From contig JBEKAA010000007.1 of assembly GCA_050018455.1 (NCBI GenBank), positions 1-64,000 of the forward strand: DNA of 64,000 bases, written 5' to 3'. The stretch's first letter is position 1. Every line of letters begins with the position of its first letter. Below are positions 32,637-42,335 of the stretch, in pieces. The position numbers and the translations under genes are program-made. The DNA is from RBG-13-68-16 sp050018455 (GTDB lineage: Bacteria; Acidobacteriota; Thermoanaerobaculia; Thermoanaerobaculales; Thermoanaerobaculaceae). Below the pieces are notes generated by a model. That model did not search any database and was not told where the DNA came from. It saw nothing but the letters and a program-made list of their open reading frames with translations.

Positions 32637-34442
32637 ATGGCGATTCAGACACGCGACACGATCAGGAACGTGGCGATCATCGCGCACGTGGACCACGGCA
32701 AGACCACGCTCGTGGACGCGATGCTGTGGCAGAGCGGGATCTTCCGCGAGAACGAGGCGGTCATGGAGCGCGTCATGGACTCCATCGACCTCGAGCGGGA
32801 GAAGGGCATCACGATCATGGCGAAGAACACCGCCATCATCTACCGGGGGACCCGGATCAACATCGTCGACACGCCGGGCCACGCCGACTTCGGCGGCGAG
32901 GTGGAGCGCACCCTCATGATGGTCGACGGCGTCATGCTGCTGGTGGATGCCAGCGAAGGGCCGCTGCCGCAGACCCGTTTCGTCCTGCGCAAGGCGCTCG
33001 AGTCGAAGCTGCCGCCGATCGTGGTGATCAACAAGATCGACCGCCCGGACGCGCGCCCGCAGGAGGTCCTCAACGAGGTCTACGACCTCTTCATCGACCT
33101 CGACGCCGACGAGGACCAGCTCGACTTCCCGGTGCTGTACTGCAACGCCCGCCGCGGCACCTGCCGTCCCTCCCCCGACGGCCCCGAAACGATGCTCGAG
33201 CCGCTCTTCGAGGCGATCCTGAAGTCGGTTCCTGCTCCCCGATTCGACCCGCAGATGCCGTTGCAGCTCCTCATCACGAACCTGGACTGGGACGACTATG
33301 TCGGGCGCCTCGCCATCGGGCGCGTGTTCAACGGCGCCGTCGCGAAGGGCCAGGAGGTCAGTCTCTGCCGCCACGACGGCACGGTCTCGAAGGCCAAGGT
33401 CACGGGCCTGTACGGCTACCAGGCGCTCAAGCGCGTCGAGATCCCCGACGCCGGTCCGGGAGACATCGTGGCGCTCGCCGGGCTCGACGACGTCTGGATC
33501 GGCGAGACGATCTCCACCGGTGACGATCCCCGACCGCTCCCGCACATCAAGGTGGACGAGCCGACGATCGCCATGGTCATCGGGGTCAACTCATCCCCGA
33601 TGGCGGGCCGGGACGGCCAGCACATCACCTCGCGGAAGATCAAGGAGCGCCTCGACAAGGAGACCCTCACCAACGTCTCGATCCGCGTCGAGCCGACCGA
33701 GACGCCGGACGCCTTCAAGGTCTCCGGGCGGGGCGAGCTCCAGCTTGCGATCCTGATCGAGATGATGCGTCGCGAGGGATTCGAGATGTCGGTCGGCAAG
33801 CCCGAGGTGCTCACGAAGGAGGTGGACGGGGCACGCCACGAGCCGATGGAAGCGCTCGTGGTGGACTGCCCCGAAGAGTTCATCGGCGTCGTCACCCAGA
33901 AGGTGGGCTCGCGCCGCGGCCGCATGACCAAGATGGTGAACCACGGCACCGGGCGCGTCCGGATGGAGTTCCGCCTCCCCTCCCGCGGCCTGATTGGATT
34001 CCGGAGCGAGTTCCTTACCGACACCAAAGGGACCGGGATCGCCAACCACCTCTTCGACGGCTACGAGCCGTGGCAGGGTGAGATCGCGCACCGGAGCACC
34101 GGCGCGATGGTCGCGGACCGCCCCGGCCGCACGACCGGCTACGCCATCGAGCACCTGCAGCCCCGCGGCGAGCTCTTCATCAACCCGGGCGACGAGGTCT
34201 ACGAGGGGATGGTTGTCGGCGAGAACGCCCGCGAGAAGGACATCGACGTCAACATCACCAAGGAGAAGAAGCTCACCAACATGCGGGCCTCCACCTCGGA
34301 CGAGGCCGTCCACCTCGTGCCGCCGCGCATCATGAGCCTCGAGCAGTCGCTGGAGTTCCTCGCCGAGGACGAACTGCTCGAGGTCACTCCGACGGCCCTG
34401 CGCCTGCGCAAGAAGATCCTCCCCGCGGTGAAGCGAAAGTAG
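32637..34442 (+). CDS. typA: Ribosome-binding GTPase TypA/BipA
   Basis: A 601-residue translation-factor GTPase. G1 AHVDHGKTTLVDAM, G2 region REKGITIMAKNT, G3 DTPGHADFGGEV and G4 NKID are all intact; the rest holds the EF-Tu domain 2-like beta barrel, EF-G domain III/V-like regions and the BipA-specific C-terminal domain (EKKLTNMRASTSDEA, PRIMSLEQSLEFLAEDELLEVTP). Length and order are canonical. It helps 50S assembly and survival under stress. A GAGAGG site precedes ATG 32637. Confidence 0.98.
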   Translation: MAIQTRDTIRNVAIIAHVDHGKTTLVDAMLWQSGIFRENEAVMERVMDSIDLEREKGITIMAKNTAIIYRGTRINIVDTPGHADFGGEVERTLMMVDGVMLLVDASEGPLPQTRFVLRKALESKLPPIVVINKIDRPDARPQEVLNEVYDLFIDLDADEDQLDFPVLYCNARRGTCRPSPDGPETMLEPLFEAILKSVPAPRFDPQMPLQLLITNLDWDDYVGRLAIGRVFNGAVAKGQEVSLCRHDGTVSKAKVTGLYGYQALKRVEIPDAGPGDIVALAGLDDVWIGETISTGDDPRPLPHIKVDEPTIAMVIGVNSSPMAGRDGQHITSRKIKERLDKETLTNVSIRVEPTETPDAFKVSGRGELQLAILIEMMRREGFEMSVGKPEVLTKEVDGARHEPMEALVVDCPEEFIGVVTQKVGSRRGRMTKMVNHGTGRVRMEFRLPSRGLIGFRSEFLTDTKGTGIANHLFDGYEPWQGEIAHRSTGAMVADRPGRTTGYAIEHLQPRGELFINPGDEVYEGMVVGENAREKDIDVNITKEKKLTNMRASTSDEAVHLVPPRIMSLEQSLEFLAEDELLEVTPTALRLRKKILPAVKRK

Positions 34443-34835
34443 CTGGGCGCGCCGGCTCGATCTCTCTCGGGCAGGCGGCAGGCCGGGGCGGACGGGTAGC
34501 CGCGCACCGCGGCAGACCGGCCTCCGCGCACAGGGGTCAGGGGGAAGTGAACAACAGAGCCACGACACCGAAGGCAGGGCGTTGTAGCAACGCGTGTAGC
34601 CGCGCCGCCGCCGTTGGGCCTATCGCAAGGCGCGCGAGCCGGCCGAACCGGAGTGTAGCCGAAGGCTCCATGAGGACGGGCGAGCCGGGATTCATTCCCG
34701 GCGAGCCGGGGAGATCGGGGGGTCGAGAGCGGCCGGGTGGGTGGTGGAGCGGCCGCGGGACCCCCCGACCGAGTAGACCCGCCGAGCGCAACGCAGCGAG
34801 AGGTCCGACGCCGGCGGCGCCAATCCCAATCCTGG
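34443..34835. other. Structured GC-rich gap between convergent typA and ndk
   Basis: No gene. It contains nested and tandem hairpins: GCCGGGA-ttca-TTCCCGGC near 34684-34702 and a two-step stem at 34715-34768 (10 bp then 7 bp). Short GAGCCGG words recur. It may be a bidirectional terminator or a structured RNA. Confidence 0.55.
34715..34768. terminator. Strong GC hairpin, possible two-way terminator
   Basis: TCGGGGGGTC (34715-34724) pairs with GACCCCCCGA (34759-34768), and inside it GCGGCCG (34729-34735) pairs with CGGCCGC (34750-34756). No T run follows, so factor-independent termination is uncertain. Confidence 0.45.
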
Positions 34836-35252
34836 TCAGGCCAGCTCGGCGGCGGAGAAGAAGAACGAGAGCTCGACGCGGGCGTTCTCGGGCGAGTCGG
34901 AGCCGTGGATCGCGTTGCGCTCGATTGAGCTTGCGAACTGCTGCCGGATCGTGCCGGGCGCGGCCTTGGCCGGGTCGGTGGCGCCCATCACCTTGCGCAG
35001 GTGCTCGATCGCGTTGTCCCGCTCGAGCGCCATCACCCACACCGGCCCCGACGTCATGAACTCCACCAGCGGACGGTAGAACGGCTTGTCCTTGTGGACC
35101 GCGTAGAACCCCATCGCCTGCTCCTCGGAGAGGCGCAGCATGCGGGCGGCCAGGATCTGGAACCCTTCCTCCTCGAGCCGGGCGATGACCGCGCCGCAGT
35201 TGCGGCGGGCCACGGTGTCGGGCTTCAGGATCGTCAGTGTCCTCTGCTTCAT
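34836..35252 (-). CDS. ndk: Nucleoside diphosphate kinase
   Basis: A 138-residue kinase that moves the gamma phosphate between nucleoside tri- and diphosphates. The start is ATG 35252 (MKQRTLTILKPDTV), preceded by GAAGGAGGG. The catalytic His lies in ERNAIHGSDS, and PLVEFMTSGPVW and GATDPAKAAPGTIR are typical. It ends the sucC-sucD-ndk set; SucCD makes ATP or GTP by substrate-level phosphorylation and Ndk equilibrates the pools. Confidence 0.98.
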   Translation of the reverse strand: MKQRTLTILKPDTVARRNCGAVIARLEEEGFQILAARMLRLSEEQAMGFYAVHKDKPFYRPLVEFMTSGPVWVMALERDNAIEHLRKVMGATDPAKAAPGTIRQQFASSIERNAIHGSDSPENARVELSFFFSAAELA

Positions 35253-35337
35253 GTGCGCACCCTCCTTCTTCGGTGAAAACGCGGCGGTCTCGCCGCGCGG
35301 CGGCCGCGGCCGCGGCGCGCGGAGCAACCCCATTGCC

Positions 35338-36210
35338 TCACGCCCTCCCGAGCGCCCGTGCCATCGTGATGCCGATGTCGGCCGGGCTCACGGCGACCGC
35401 GATGCCGGCGGCCTGAAGCGCCGCCATCTTCTCGGCCGCGGTCCCCTTCCCGCCCGAGATGATCGCGCCCGCGTGGCCCATGCGCCGCCCGGGGGGCGCC
35501 GTCTGCCCGGCGATGAACGCGACGACCGGCTTCCTCATGGAGGCCTTCACGTACGCCGCGGCCTCCTCTTCGGCGCTGCCGCCGATCTCGCCGATCATCA
35601 CGACCGCCTCGGTCTGGGGATCGGCGTTGAACGCCTGGAGCACGTCGACGAAGCTGGTGCCCGGGACCGGGTCGCCGCCGATGCCGACGCAGGTGGACTG
35701 GCCGAGCCCGAGCTTGGTGAGCTGGTCCACGGCTTCATACGTGAGCGTTCCCGAGCGGGACACGACGCCGACGCTCCCCTCCTTGTGGATGTGAGCCGGC
35801 ATGATCCCGAGCTTGGCCTTCCCCGGCGAGATGATCCCCGGGCAGTTCGGGCCGATCAGCCGCGCGCCCTTCGCGCGGGCGTGCTGGACGATCACCTCGT
35901 CGCGCGCCGGGATCCCCTCGGTGATGCAGACGATGAGCTCGATCCCGGCGTCCGCTGCCTCGAGGATCGCGTCCGCGGCGGCGAGCGGCGGCACGAAGAT
36001 GAGCGAGGCGGTGCAGCCGGTCGCCGCCTTCGCCTCGGCCACGGTGTTGAACACGGGCACGCCGTCCACCGAAGTGCCGCCCTTCCCCGGGGTCATCCCC
36101 GCCACGATCTTGGTGCCGTACTCGCGGCACTTCGCGGCGTGGAACTGCCCTTCCTTGCCGGTGAGCCCCTGAACCACGACGCGGGTGTTCTGATCGAGCC
36201 AGATCGCCAT
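35338..36210 (-). CDS. sucD: Succinyl-CoA ligase, alpha subunit
   Basis: A 290-residue subunit that binds CoA and carries the phosphohistidine. The CoA-binding Rossmann domain comes first (VVVQGLTGKEGQFHA, CREYGTKIVAGMTPGKGG), and the ligase domain has the active-site His in GHAGAIISGGKGTA. It starts 10 bases after sucC stops, on the same strand. Length is canonical. Catalyses succinyl-CoA + NDP + Pi to succinate + CoA + NTP in the TCA cycle. Confidence 0.98.
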   Translation of the reverse strand: MAIWLDQNTRVVVQGLTGKEGQFHAAKCREYGTKIVAGMTPGKGGTSVDGVPVFNTVAEAKAATGCTASLIFVPPLAAADAILEAADAGIELIVCITEGIPARDEVIVQHARAKGARLIGPNCPGIISPGKAKLGIMPAHIHKEGSVGVVSRSGTLTYEAVDQLTKLGLGQSTCVGIGGDPVPGTSFVDVLQAFNADPQTEAVVMIGEIGGSAEEEAAAYVKASMRKPVVAFIAGQTAPPGRRMGHAGAIISGGKGTAAEKMAALQAAGIAVAVSPADIGITMARALGRA

Positions 36211-36220
36211 GGGCCCCCCT

Positions 36221-37378
36221 TTACCTACCCGCCGCGACGACCTTGGCCGCCGCGTCCGCCATGCCGTCGGCGGGCTGGAGCTTCAACCCGGACTCCGCCA
36301 GGATGCGCCGACCCTCCTCGACGTTCGTGCCCTCGAGCCGCACCACGATCGGCACCTTCACGGCCAGGTTCCGCGCGGCCGCGACCACGCCGGAGGCGAT
36401 CATGTCGCACCGCACGATCCCGCCGAAGATGTTGATGAGCACGGCCTTCACGGACTTGTCCGAGAGCAGGATCCGGAACGCGTTCTCGACCCTCTCCTGG
36501 CTCGCCCCGCCGCCGACGTCGAGGAAGTTCGCGGGCGCGCCGCCAGCGTGCTTGATGATGTCCATCGTGGCCATCGCGAGCCCGGCGCCGTTGACCATGC
36601 AGCCGATGGTGCCGTCGAGCTTGATGTAGTTGAGGTCGAACTTCGAAGCCTCGACCTCGAGAGGGTCTTCCTCGTCGAGATCCCGCATCTCGGCGATGTC
36701 GGGGTGGCGCGCGATGGCGTTGTCGTCGAAGTTCATCTTGGCGTCGAGTGCGAGCACGTCGCCGTCGGTCGTGATGAGCAGCGGGTTGATCTCGGCCAGC
36801 GTCGCGTCGCTCTCGTTGTAGGCGCGCGCCAGGGCAATCACGAACTTGACGAACTTCTTGAAGGTGTCTCCTGAAAGCTCGAGCGCGAAGCCCAGCTTGC
36901 GAGCCTGGTACGCCTGCAGCCCCGCGAGGGGCCCGAAGTGCTCCTTGAGGATCGCCTCGGGGTGCTCGGCGGCCACCTCCTCGATCTCCATCCCGCCGAA
37001 CTTGGACGCCATCAGCACCGGGAGCCCTTGCGCGCGGTCCAGCACGACCCCCAGGTAGAGCTCTCGCGCGATGCCGAGGGCTTCCTCGACCAGCACCTTG
37101 TGGACGATCTTCCCCTCGGGTCCGGTCTGCTTCGACACCAGCTTCATGCCGAGGATGCGGTTCGCCACGTCGGATGCTTCGTCGGGTCCGTTCGCCAGCT
37201 TCACGCCGCCGGCCTTGCCGCGGCCGCCGGCGTGCACCTGCGCCTTGACCACGACCTTGCCCCCGAGGTTGGCGGCAACCGACCGCGCTGCTTCCGGAGT
37301 TGTGACGACCTCCCCGCGCGGGATCGCCACGCCGAAGCGGGCGAGGATCTCCTTGGCCTGGTACTCGTGCACCTTCAT
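36221..37378 (-). CDS. sucC: Succinyl-CoA ligase, beta subunit
   Basis: A 385-residue subunit with an ATP-grasp nucleotide-binding domain (VHEYQAKEILARFGVAIPRG, VVVKAQVHAGGRGKAGGV) and a CoA-ligase domain (DVGGGASQERV, INIFGGIVRCDMIASGV). ATG 37378 follows GGAGG and gives the usual MKVHEYQ start; a further upstream ATG at 37417 is not needed. It is the first gene of the operon with sucD and ndk. Confidence 0.98.
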   Translation of the reverse strand: MKVHEYQAKEILARFGVAIPRGEVVTTPEAARSVAANLGGKVVVKAQVHAGGRGKAGGVKLANGPDEASDVANRILGMKLVSKQTGPEGKIVHKVLVEEALGIARELYLGVVLDRAQGLPVLMASKFGGMEIEEVAAEHPEAILKEHFGPLAGLQAYQARKLGFALELSGDTFKKFVKFVIALARAYNESDATLAEINPLLITTDGDVLALDAKMNFDDNAIARHPDIAEMRDLDEEDPLEVEASKFDLNYIKLDGTIGCMVNGAGLAMATMDIIKHAGGAPANFLDVGGGASQERVENAFRILLSDKSVKAVLINIFGGIVRCDMIASGVVAAARNLAVKVPIVVRLEGTNVEEGRRILAESGLKLQPADGMADAAAKVVAAGR

Positions 37379-37485
37379 CCATGCCTCCGAGGTACAGACA
37401 ACCGCCGCATTGTGCACACCCGAACGGCTCTCCGCAACACCGCGTCGAGGCCGGTCAGGAAACTGCGCGGCCCGGCGCCGGTTAC

Positions 37486-38736
37486 TCAGGAACTGTTGGC
37501 GTCAGGAGGCGCAAGAGAGATCTCCTGCAACTCCTCGTCCGAGAGCGTGTGGTCGGATCTCTTTGCGGCCGCGAGAATTTTGTTCAGTACCGCGCGGTCT
37601 TCGGCGCGGCCGTGGCTGGCGAGCCACGAACGCACGTTGGACGAGCCCGACATCGGCCCGACCTCGATCTCCTGCTTCCGCCCCACCCACCGCGCAGGCA
37701 CCGCCGAGTAGACCAGGTCCACGAGCTCCTCGTCGCCCGTGAGCCCGGCCTTGATGATTGCCGAGGCGTGCACTCCCGTCGTCGTCCGGAAAGCGTCACG
37801 ACCCACCACGGGAGCGCCCGGGGGGATTGCGACACCCACCATCCGGCCGGCGTGTTCCGCGTACTCCATCAGCCGCGAGAGGTCCGGCTTCGCCCACCCG
37901 AGCAGGCGGGCGTTCACCAGGAGCAGCTCCATCGGCGGGTTGCCCACGCGTTCGCCGACGCCGAGCGCCGTCGCGTGAAGGCGGTCCGCTCCCCCCCACG
38001 CCGCGGCGAGGGCGTTGGCGACGGCGAGCCCCCTGTCGTTGTGGCCGTGCCAGTCGAGGCCCACGCCGGCTGCGCCCAGCTCCGCCAGCGCCTGCCTCAC
38101 GAACTTCGCCACCCGAAACGCTCCCACCGGCGTGGCCTGGCCCGCGGTGTCGGCGATGCAGATGCGGGTCGCCCCCGCGCTCACGGCCGCCGCGAAGATC
38201 CTCCGGAGGTCCGCCGGGTGGGAGCGCGTGGCGTCCTCGGCCACGAACGTCACCGGTGCGCCGTTGCGCACCGCGAACGCGACCCATCGCTGGGCACGCT
38301 CGGCGAGCTCGTCGAGCGACCATCCCTCGACGTGACACCGAATCGGAGACGACGCCAGGAAGAGCGCGATCTCGACTGGCCTGCCCAATCGCTGCGAAAT
38401 GTCGAGGACCGCCGTGATGTCGTCGGCCGCCGCCCGCGCCGCGCAGTTTGGTGCGATGGGAAGACCGGCGGCCGCGATACCCCGGCAGAGAGCCTCGGCC
38501 GCGCCTGCCGCCTCGGCGCCTGCCCCGGGGAGACCGACGTCGGCCGACGTGACGCCGACGGCGGCGGCGAGTTCGAGCATCGCGAGCTTCTCCTCGACGG
38601 CGGGGTGCCGGGCCGAAGGGCTCTGGAGCCCGTCCCTCAGCGTCTCGTCGTCGAACGTCACGCTGCCCGGGAACGGCAGAACCACGGGCTCCGAGCCGTT
38701 CCAGTCAAAGACGAGCTGATCGAGGAGGCCGTTCAT
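37486..38736 (-). CDS. LeuA/homocitrate-synthase-like acyl-CoA carboxyltransferase (TIM barrel)
   Basis: A 416-residue DRE-TIM metallolyase/synthase. The opening TFDDETLRDGLQSP has the D-E-T-L-R-D-G motif (metal Asp and catalytic Arg); HGHNDRGLAVANALAA provides the HxH metal ligands, and GVGERVGNPPMELLLV matches the family. A C-terminal regulatory domain like that of full-length 2-isopropylmalate synthase is absent. Candidates are 2-isopropylmalate, (R)-citramalate or homocitrate synthase; the substrate cannot be fixed from motifs. The start is ATG 38736, with a weak ribosome binding site; longer frames lack family similarity. Confidence 0.85.
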   Translation of the reverse strand: MNGLLDQLVFDWNGSEPVVLPFPGSVTFDDETLRDGLQSPSARHPAVEEKLAMLELAAAVGVTSADVGLPGAGAEAAGAAEALCRGIAAAGLPIAPNCAARAAADDITAVLDISQRLGRPVEIALFLASSPIRCHVEGWSLDELAERAQRWVAFAVRNGAPVTFVAEDATRSHPADLRRIFAAAVSAGATRICIADTAGQATPVGAFRVAKFVRQALAELGAAGVGLDWHGHNDRGLAVANALAAAWGGADRLHATALGVGERVGNPPMELLLVNARLLGWAKPDLSRLMEYAEHAGRMVGVAIPPGAPVVGRDAFRTTTGVHASAIIKAGLTGDEELVDLVYSAVPARWVGRKQEIEVGPMSGSSNVRSWLASHGRAEDRAVLNKILAAAKRSDHTLSDEELQEISLAPPDANSS

Positions 38737-38876
38737 GAGGGTTCCATCATCGCTCAACTCGTGCAACCCGCAAGGCCCGGCCGGACTGCAGAGCGAAACG
38801 ATGCCGCGGCCGCAGCAGCGGCCGGATTGGTGCGGCCGATCGGGGCCTGGAGCGGTACGGGGTGACCAACAGGCCC

Positions 38877-39659
38877 TCACCGCCCGGTGAAGTGCGCCGG
38901 GCGCTTCTCCAGGAAGGCCGATGTGCCTTCGCGCATGTCCTCGCTCCCGAAGCACAGCCCGAACAGAGCCGCCTCCAGCTCCTGCCCATTCTCCAGCGCC
39001 AGCCCCACACCGACGCGGACGGCCGTCAAGCAGCGCGACGCCGCCAGGGGAGACACGCCGGCGATCTCCGCAGCCAGCTCCAGAGCGGCGGCCTTCAGCT
39101 GCGCAGGCTCGACGACACGGTTCACCAGCCCCCATGCGAGCGCTGTGGCCGCGTCGATCATCCGGCCGGTCAGAAGCAGCTCGAGGGCCCTCCCCTGACC
39201 CACGAGGCGCCCGAGGCGCTGGGTGCCGCCGTACCCCGGGATGAGGCCGAGCTTCGCCTCGGGCTGGCCGAAGCGGGCCGTCGAAGAGGCCAGGCGGATG
39301 TGGCAGGCGAGCGCGAGCTCGCACCCCCCGCCGAGCGCGAAGCCGTTCACGGCCGCGATCACCGGCTTGGGCAGCGCTCCGATTCGGGCGAAGACGGCCT
39401 GGCCGGCCCGCGCAAGCTCCTCCGCGTCGCGAGGGCTCAGCCCGACGAACTCGGCTATGTCGGCACCGGCGGCAAACGCCTTCTCGCCCTGCCCCGTGAT
39501 GACGACCGCTCGAACCGCCGGGTCCGCGCCCGCATCATCAACGGCGGCGGCGACCTCCCCGAGAACGGCGCGGTTCAAGGCGTTCAGCTTTGCGGGGCGG
39601 TTGAGGGTGATCCAGCGCGCGCCGCCCGTATCTTCGATCAACAGGTTTTCCCATGCCAT
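38877..39659 (-). CDS. Enoyl-CoA hydratase/isomerase
   Basis: A 260-residue crotonase-fold enzyme. The oxyanion-hole ADIAEF segment and both catalytic glutamates are present (GGGCELALAC and PEAKLGLIPGYGGTQRLGRL). It should hydrate 2,3-enoyl-CoA esters in fatty-acid or amino-acid degradation. GGGGGAGAGAACG precedes ATG 39659. About 140 bases downstream on the same strand is the LeuA-family gene. Confidence 0.95.
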   Translation of the reverse strand: MAWENLLIEDTGGARWITLNRPAKLNALNRAVLGEVAAAVDDAGADPAVRAVVITGQGEKAFAAGADIAEFVGLSPRDAEELARAGQAVFARIGALPKPVIAAVNGFALGGGCELALACHIRLASSTARFGQPEAKLGLIPGYGGTQRLGRLVGQGRALELLLTGRMIDAATALAWGLVNRVVEPAQLKAAALELAAEIAGVSPLAASRCLTAVRVGVGLALENGQELEAALFGLCFGSEDMREGTSAFLEKRPAHFTGR

Positions 39660-39770
39660 CGTTCTCTCCCCCTTTGACCGGGACAGAGCCTATCACTTGC
39701 CCTACGTCGGAGGCCGCATGGAGGGGCGATACGGCGCTCGGATCGCGGAAACCGGCCCGGAGGAATTCCG

Positions 39771-39776
39771 TATACT
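39771..39776 (+). promoter_or_regulatory. -10 box (TATACT), leaderless start
   Basis: Ends six bases before GTG 39783; no -35 consensus and no ribosome binding site. Confidence 0.65.
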
Positions 39777-39782
39777 TTTCCC

Positions 39783-40910
39783 GTGAAATCCTATGCAGTG
39801 ATAGTGGTCCTGGCGTTGTCGACCGCCGGCTGTGCGAGCACGCGAGAGAGCTACCTCTTCCTCTCCCCGGAGAGGTGGGCCCAGGAGATGGTCAAGCGGG
39901 GCGTCGACCTGCGTGAGGTCCCGAACCCCCTGGCGGTCGACGACGAGGTCCGCAAGAGTGCGGACAGCCTCGCGGGCGTCGGCACGCCCCCGGAACGCCT
40001 GCAGCGTCTCCAGACCGCGCTCTTCAGAGAAGACACGTTCCCGTTCCTGTACGAGCACCGCGAGACCTTCACGGCCACTGAGGCTTTCGCCCGACGCGAA
40101 GGGAACTGCCTCTCCTTCACGAACCTGTTCGTCGCCATGGGCCGGTCGCTCGGTCTGCCGGTGACGACCGCGCTGGTCCGGCGCGCGCAGGCCAGCGAGA
40201 AGAACGGAGACCTGATCATCGTGAACAACCACGTCGTGGCGGCTCTGCAGTACGGGGTCGGCTGGCAGTACTTCGACTTCGACCGGCGCCGACACGATCG
40301 GCCGGCGATGGTCCGGCCGCTGGATGACCTCTGGATCACGGCGCTCTACCTCAACAACCGGGGTGCGGACGAGCTCCGCCTCAGCCACCCCGATATCGCG
40401 CTCCGTTTCTTCGGATACGCGACCAGGCTGGCGCTGGCGTTTGCGCCGACTTGGGGCAACGTAGGCGTCGCGCGGCGACGTCTCGGAGACACCCAGGGCG
40501 CGCTCGACGCCTACTCCCGCGCGCTGACGATCTCGGCCGACGATCCGACGATCCTCGGGAACCTCGCGTCGTTGTATCGTTCCCTCGGCAAGGAGAAGGA
40601 AGCGGAAACGGCTCTCCAGGCCATCAAAGTCGGGAACGCCACCCCGCACACGCTGATCGTTCGGGGGGACCTCGAGCTTGCCCGGGGACGCGTCAGCGGC
40701 GCGATCCGTTTCTATAAAAGAGCCTGCAACCTCGGGCCCAACCTCGCGGATCCCTGGGTGGCTCTCGCCCGGGCGGAGGTCGCAAAGGGAAACTCGGGCC
40801 GCGCCAGGAGGGACCTCAAACGCGCTTTGAAGCTCGAACCGGAAAACGGAGATGCGATCCTCCTCGAGAACCAGCTCAGCGCGCCGCCCCAGCCGCCAAG
40901 CCCACACTGA
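39783..40910 (+). CDS. TPR lipoprotein with a transglutaminase-like core
   Basis: A 375-residue exported protein. The lipobox LSTAGC puts the lipidated Cys at residue 17. A transglutaminase-like core follows: Cys in REGNCLSFTNLFVAMGRSLG, His in NNHVVAAL and Asp in YFDFDRR, in the right order for a catalytic triad. The C-terminal half has TPR repeats (GNVGVARRRLGDTQGALDAY, GNLASLYRSLGKEKEAETAL). GTG 39783 lies six bases after a TATACT box. It is anchored in a membrane facing the periplasm; substrate unknown. Confidence 0.85.
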   Translation: MKSYAVIVVLALSTAGCASTRESYLFLSPERWAQEMVKRGVDLREVPNPLAVDDEVRKSADSLAGVGTPPERLQRLQTALFREDTFPFLYEHRETFTATEAFARREGNCLSFTNLFVAMGRSLGLPVTTALVRRAQASEKNGDLIIVNNHVVAALQYGVGWQYFDFDRRRHDRPAMVRPLDDLWITALYLNNRGADELRLSHPDIALRFFGYATRLALAFAPTWGNVGVARRRLGDTQGALDAYSRALTISADDPTILGNLASLYRSLGKEKEAETALQAIKVGNATPHTLIVRGDLELARGRVSGAIRFYKRACNLGPNLADPWVALARAEVAKGNSGRARRDLKRALKLEPENGDAILLENQLSAPPQPPSPH

Positions 40911-41005
40911 CCTGCGAACGCCGGAGAGCAAAGTGATAAGCTCTCCCAGCCGGTCCCGGGCCACCTCGGGCCCCGGACCAACGAGAATAAAGTGAGGAAT
41001 ACACG

Positions 41006-42262
41006 ATGAGCCGCCGCAAGCGTCAGGTGCAGGTTACTGCCAGCGCGCCGAAATCCCTGTTCCGGCGGGTCGAGCGCACCCTCGATGCGATCGAGCACGC
41101 AGGGGACATCCTCGGGACGATCCGGAACGTCACCAGCTACATGACCGTGAACTTCCGCGAGGATCTCGGGATTCTCGGAGGAAGGATCTACCGCCTCGAG
41201 GGCAATGAGTACGAGCTCGTCCAGGTGTTCGGCACGGCGGATCAGGCTCCCCTCGGGACCCGCGTCCCCCGCGACTACGCGGCCATCGAGGCGGTGCTCG
41301 AGTCGGGCCTCGTCGTGATGACACGCAACGCGCCCGAGCTGGATCCCGCGCTCGAGACCCAGCTCGGGACTCGTGAGCGCTTTGCCGCCATCGCCGTGGC
41401 GGACGGTGACTACCTCATCTCTTTCGACGTGGACACAGGGCGCGGATCGACCGAGGATCTCCAGTCGTCGCTCAACATCGTGCGTCTCGCCGTCAACCAG
41501 AAGCTGCGTCAGGAGCGGTTCGAGTCCATTCTCCAGGACGCGCGCCTGATCCAGAGCTCGATCCTCCCGAAACGCACCCCTCGCTACGGGGACTTCGACA
41601 TCGCGGGCGACTCCCGGCCCGCCGAGACCGTCGGCGGCGACTTCTTCGACTACATCCGGGTGACTCCTGAGATCTTCGACCTCGTGATCGCGGACGCCTC
41701 CGGCCACGGCCTTCCCGCGGCGCTGCAGGTCCGGGACGTGTACATGGGCCTCCGGATGGGGCTGACCCGCGACTTCAAGTTGACGCGGACCGTCGAGAGA
41801 CTCAACGCGATCATCAACCGATCGCAACTCGCTTCGAAGTTCGTGTCGCTCTTCCTCTCGGAGCTCGAGACCACGGGCAACCTGATCTGCGTGAACGCCG
41901 GCCATGTGCTTCCGTTCATCATCCATCGACAGGGGGGCGTCGAATACCTCCGCGAAGGGGGCATGGTCCTCGGCCCCTCGCCCAACGCCACGTACCTTCG
42001 CGGCTTCGCGCAGCTCCTGCCCGGCGACATCCTCGTGCTCTACACCGACGGCATCACCGAGTGTCACCACCACCGGACGGACGAGGAGTTCGGCGTCGCG
42101 CGCCTCCAACGGTTGGTCGCCAGGCACGCAGACCGCCCGGCGAACGAGATCGTTCAGACCGTCTTCCAGGCCGTCTCGCGCTACGCGGCGACCTCCATCC
42201 CGGAGGATGACCAAACGCTGGTCATCGTGAAGCGGCCCTCGTCCGACAACACGACCGGTTGA
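41006..42262 (+). CDS. GAF-like sensor with PP2C/SpoIIE serine phosphatase domain (RsbU-like)
   Basis: A 418-residue phosphatase. The N-terminal about 160 residues form a GAF-like domain with a linker helix. The SpoIIE domain shows VGGDFFDY (metal Asp), IADASGHGLPAAL, VNAGHVLPF, LVLYTDGITE and a final EDDQTLVIVK. Such proteins dephosphorylate anti-sigma factor antagonists or related regulators in partner-switching cascades. No anti-sigma partner is nearby. ATG 41006 follows GAGGA. Confidence 0.92.
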   Translation: MSRRKRQVQVTASAPKSLFRRVERTLDAIEHAGDILGTIRNVTSYMTVNFREDLGILGGRIYRLEGNEYELVQVFGTADQAPLGTRVPRDYAAIEAVLESGLVVMTRNAPELDPALETQLGTRERFAAIAVADGDYLISFDVDTGRGSTEDLQSSLNIVRLAVNQKLRQERFESILQDARLIQSSILPKRTPRYGDFDIAGDSRPAETVGGDFFDYIRVTPEIFDLVIADASGHGLPAALQVRDVYMGLRMGLTRDFKLTRTVERLNAIINRSQLASKFVSLFLSELETTGNLICVNAGHVLPFIIHRQGGVEYLREGGMVLGPSPNATYLRGFAQLLPGDILVLYTDGITECHHHRTDEEFGVARLQRLVARHADRPANEIVQTVFQAVSRYAATSIPEDDQTLVIVKRPSSDNTTG

Positions 42263-42322
42263 GCATAGGCGCGAGGTTGTCGGCCGCCGCCATCGAGCGG
42301 CTCTCTGCCTGCGGGGCCGCGC

Positions 42323-42328
42323 TATACT
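42323..42328 (+). promoter_or_regulatory. -10 box (TATACT), leaderless start
   Basis: Ends seven bases before ATG 42336. Confidence 0.6.
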
Positions 42329-42335
42329 CCCGGCC

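Noticed and set aside
37486..39324. A 612-codon extension of the LeuA-family gene
   Set aside because: The extra N-terminal part is out of family and overlaps the enoyl-CoA hydratase gene; the ATG at 38736 gives the normal start.
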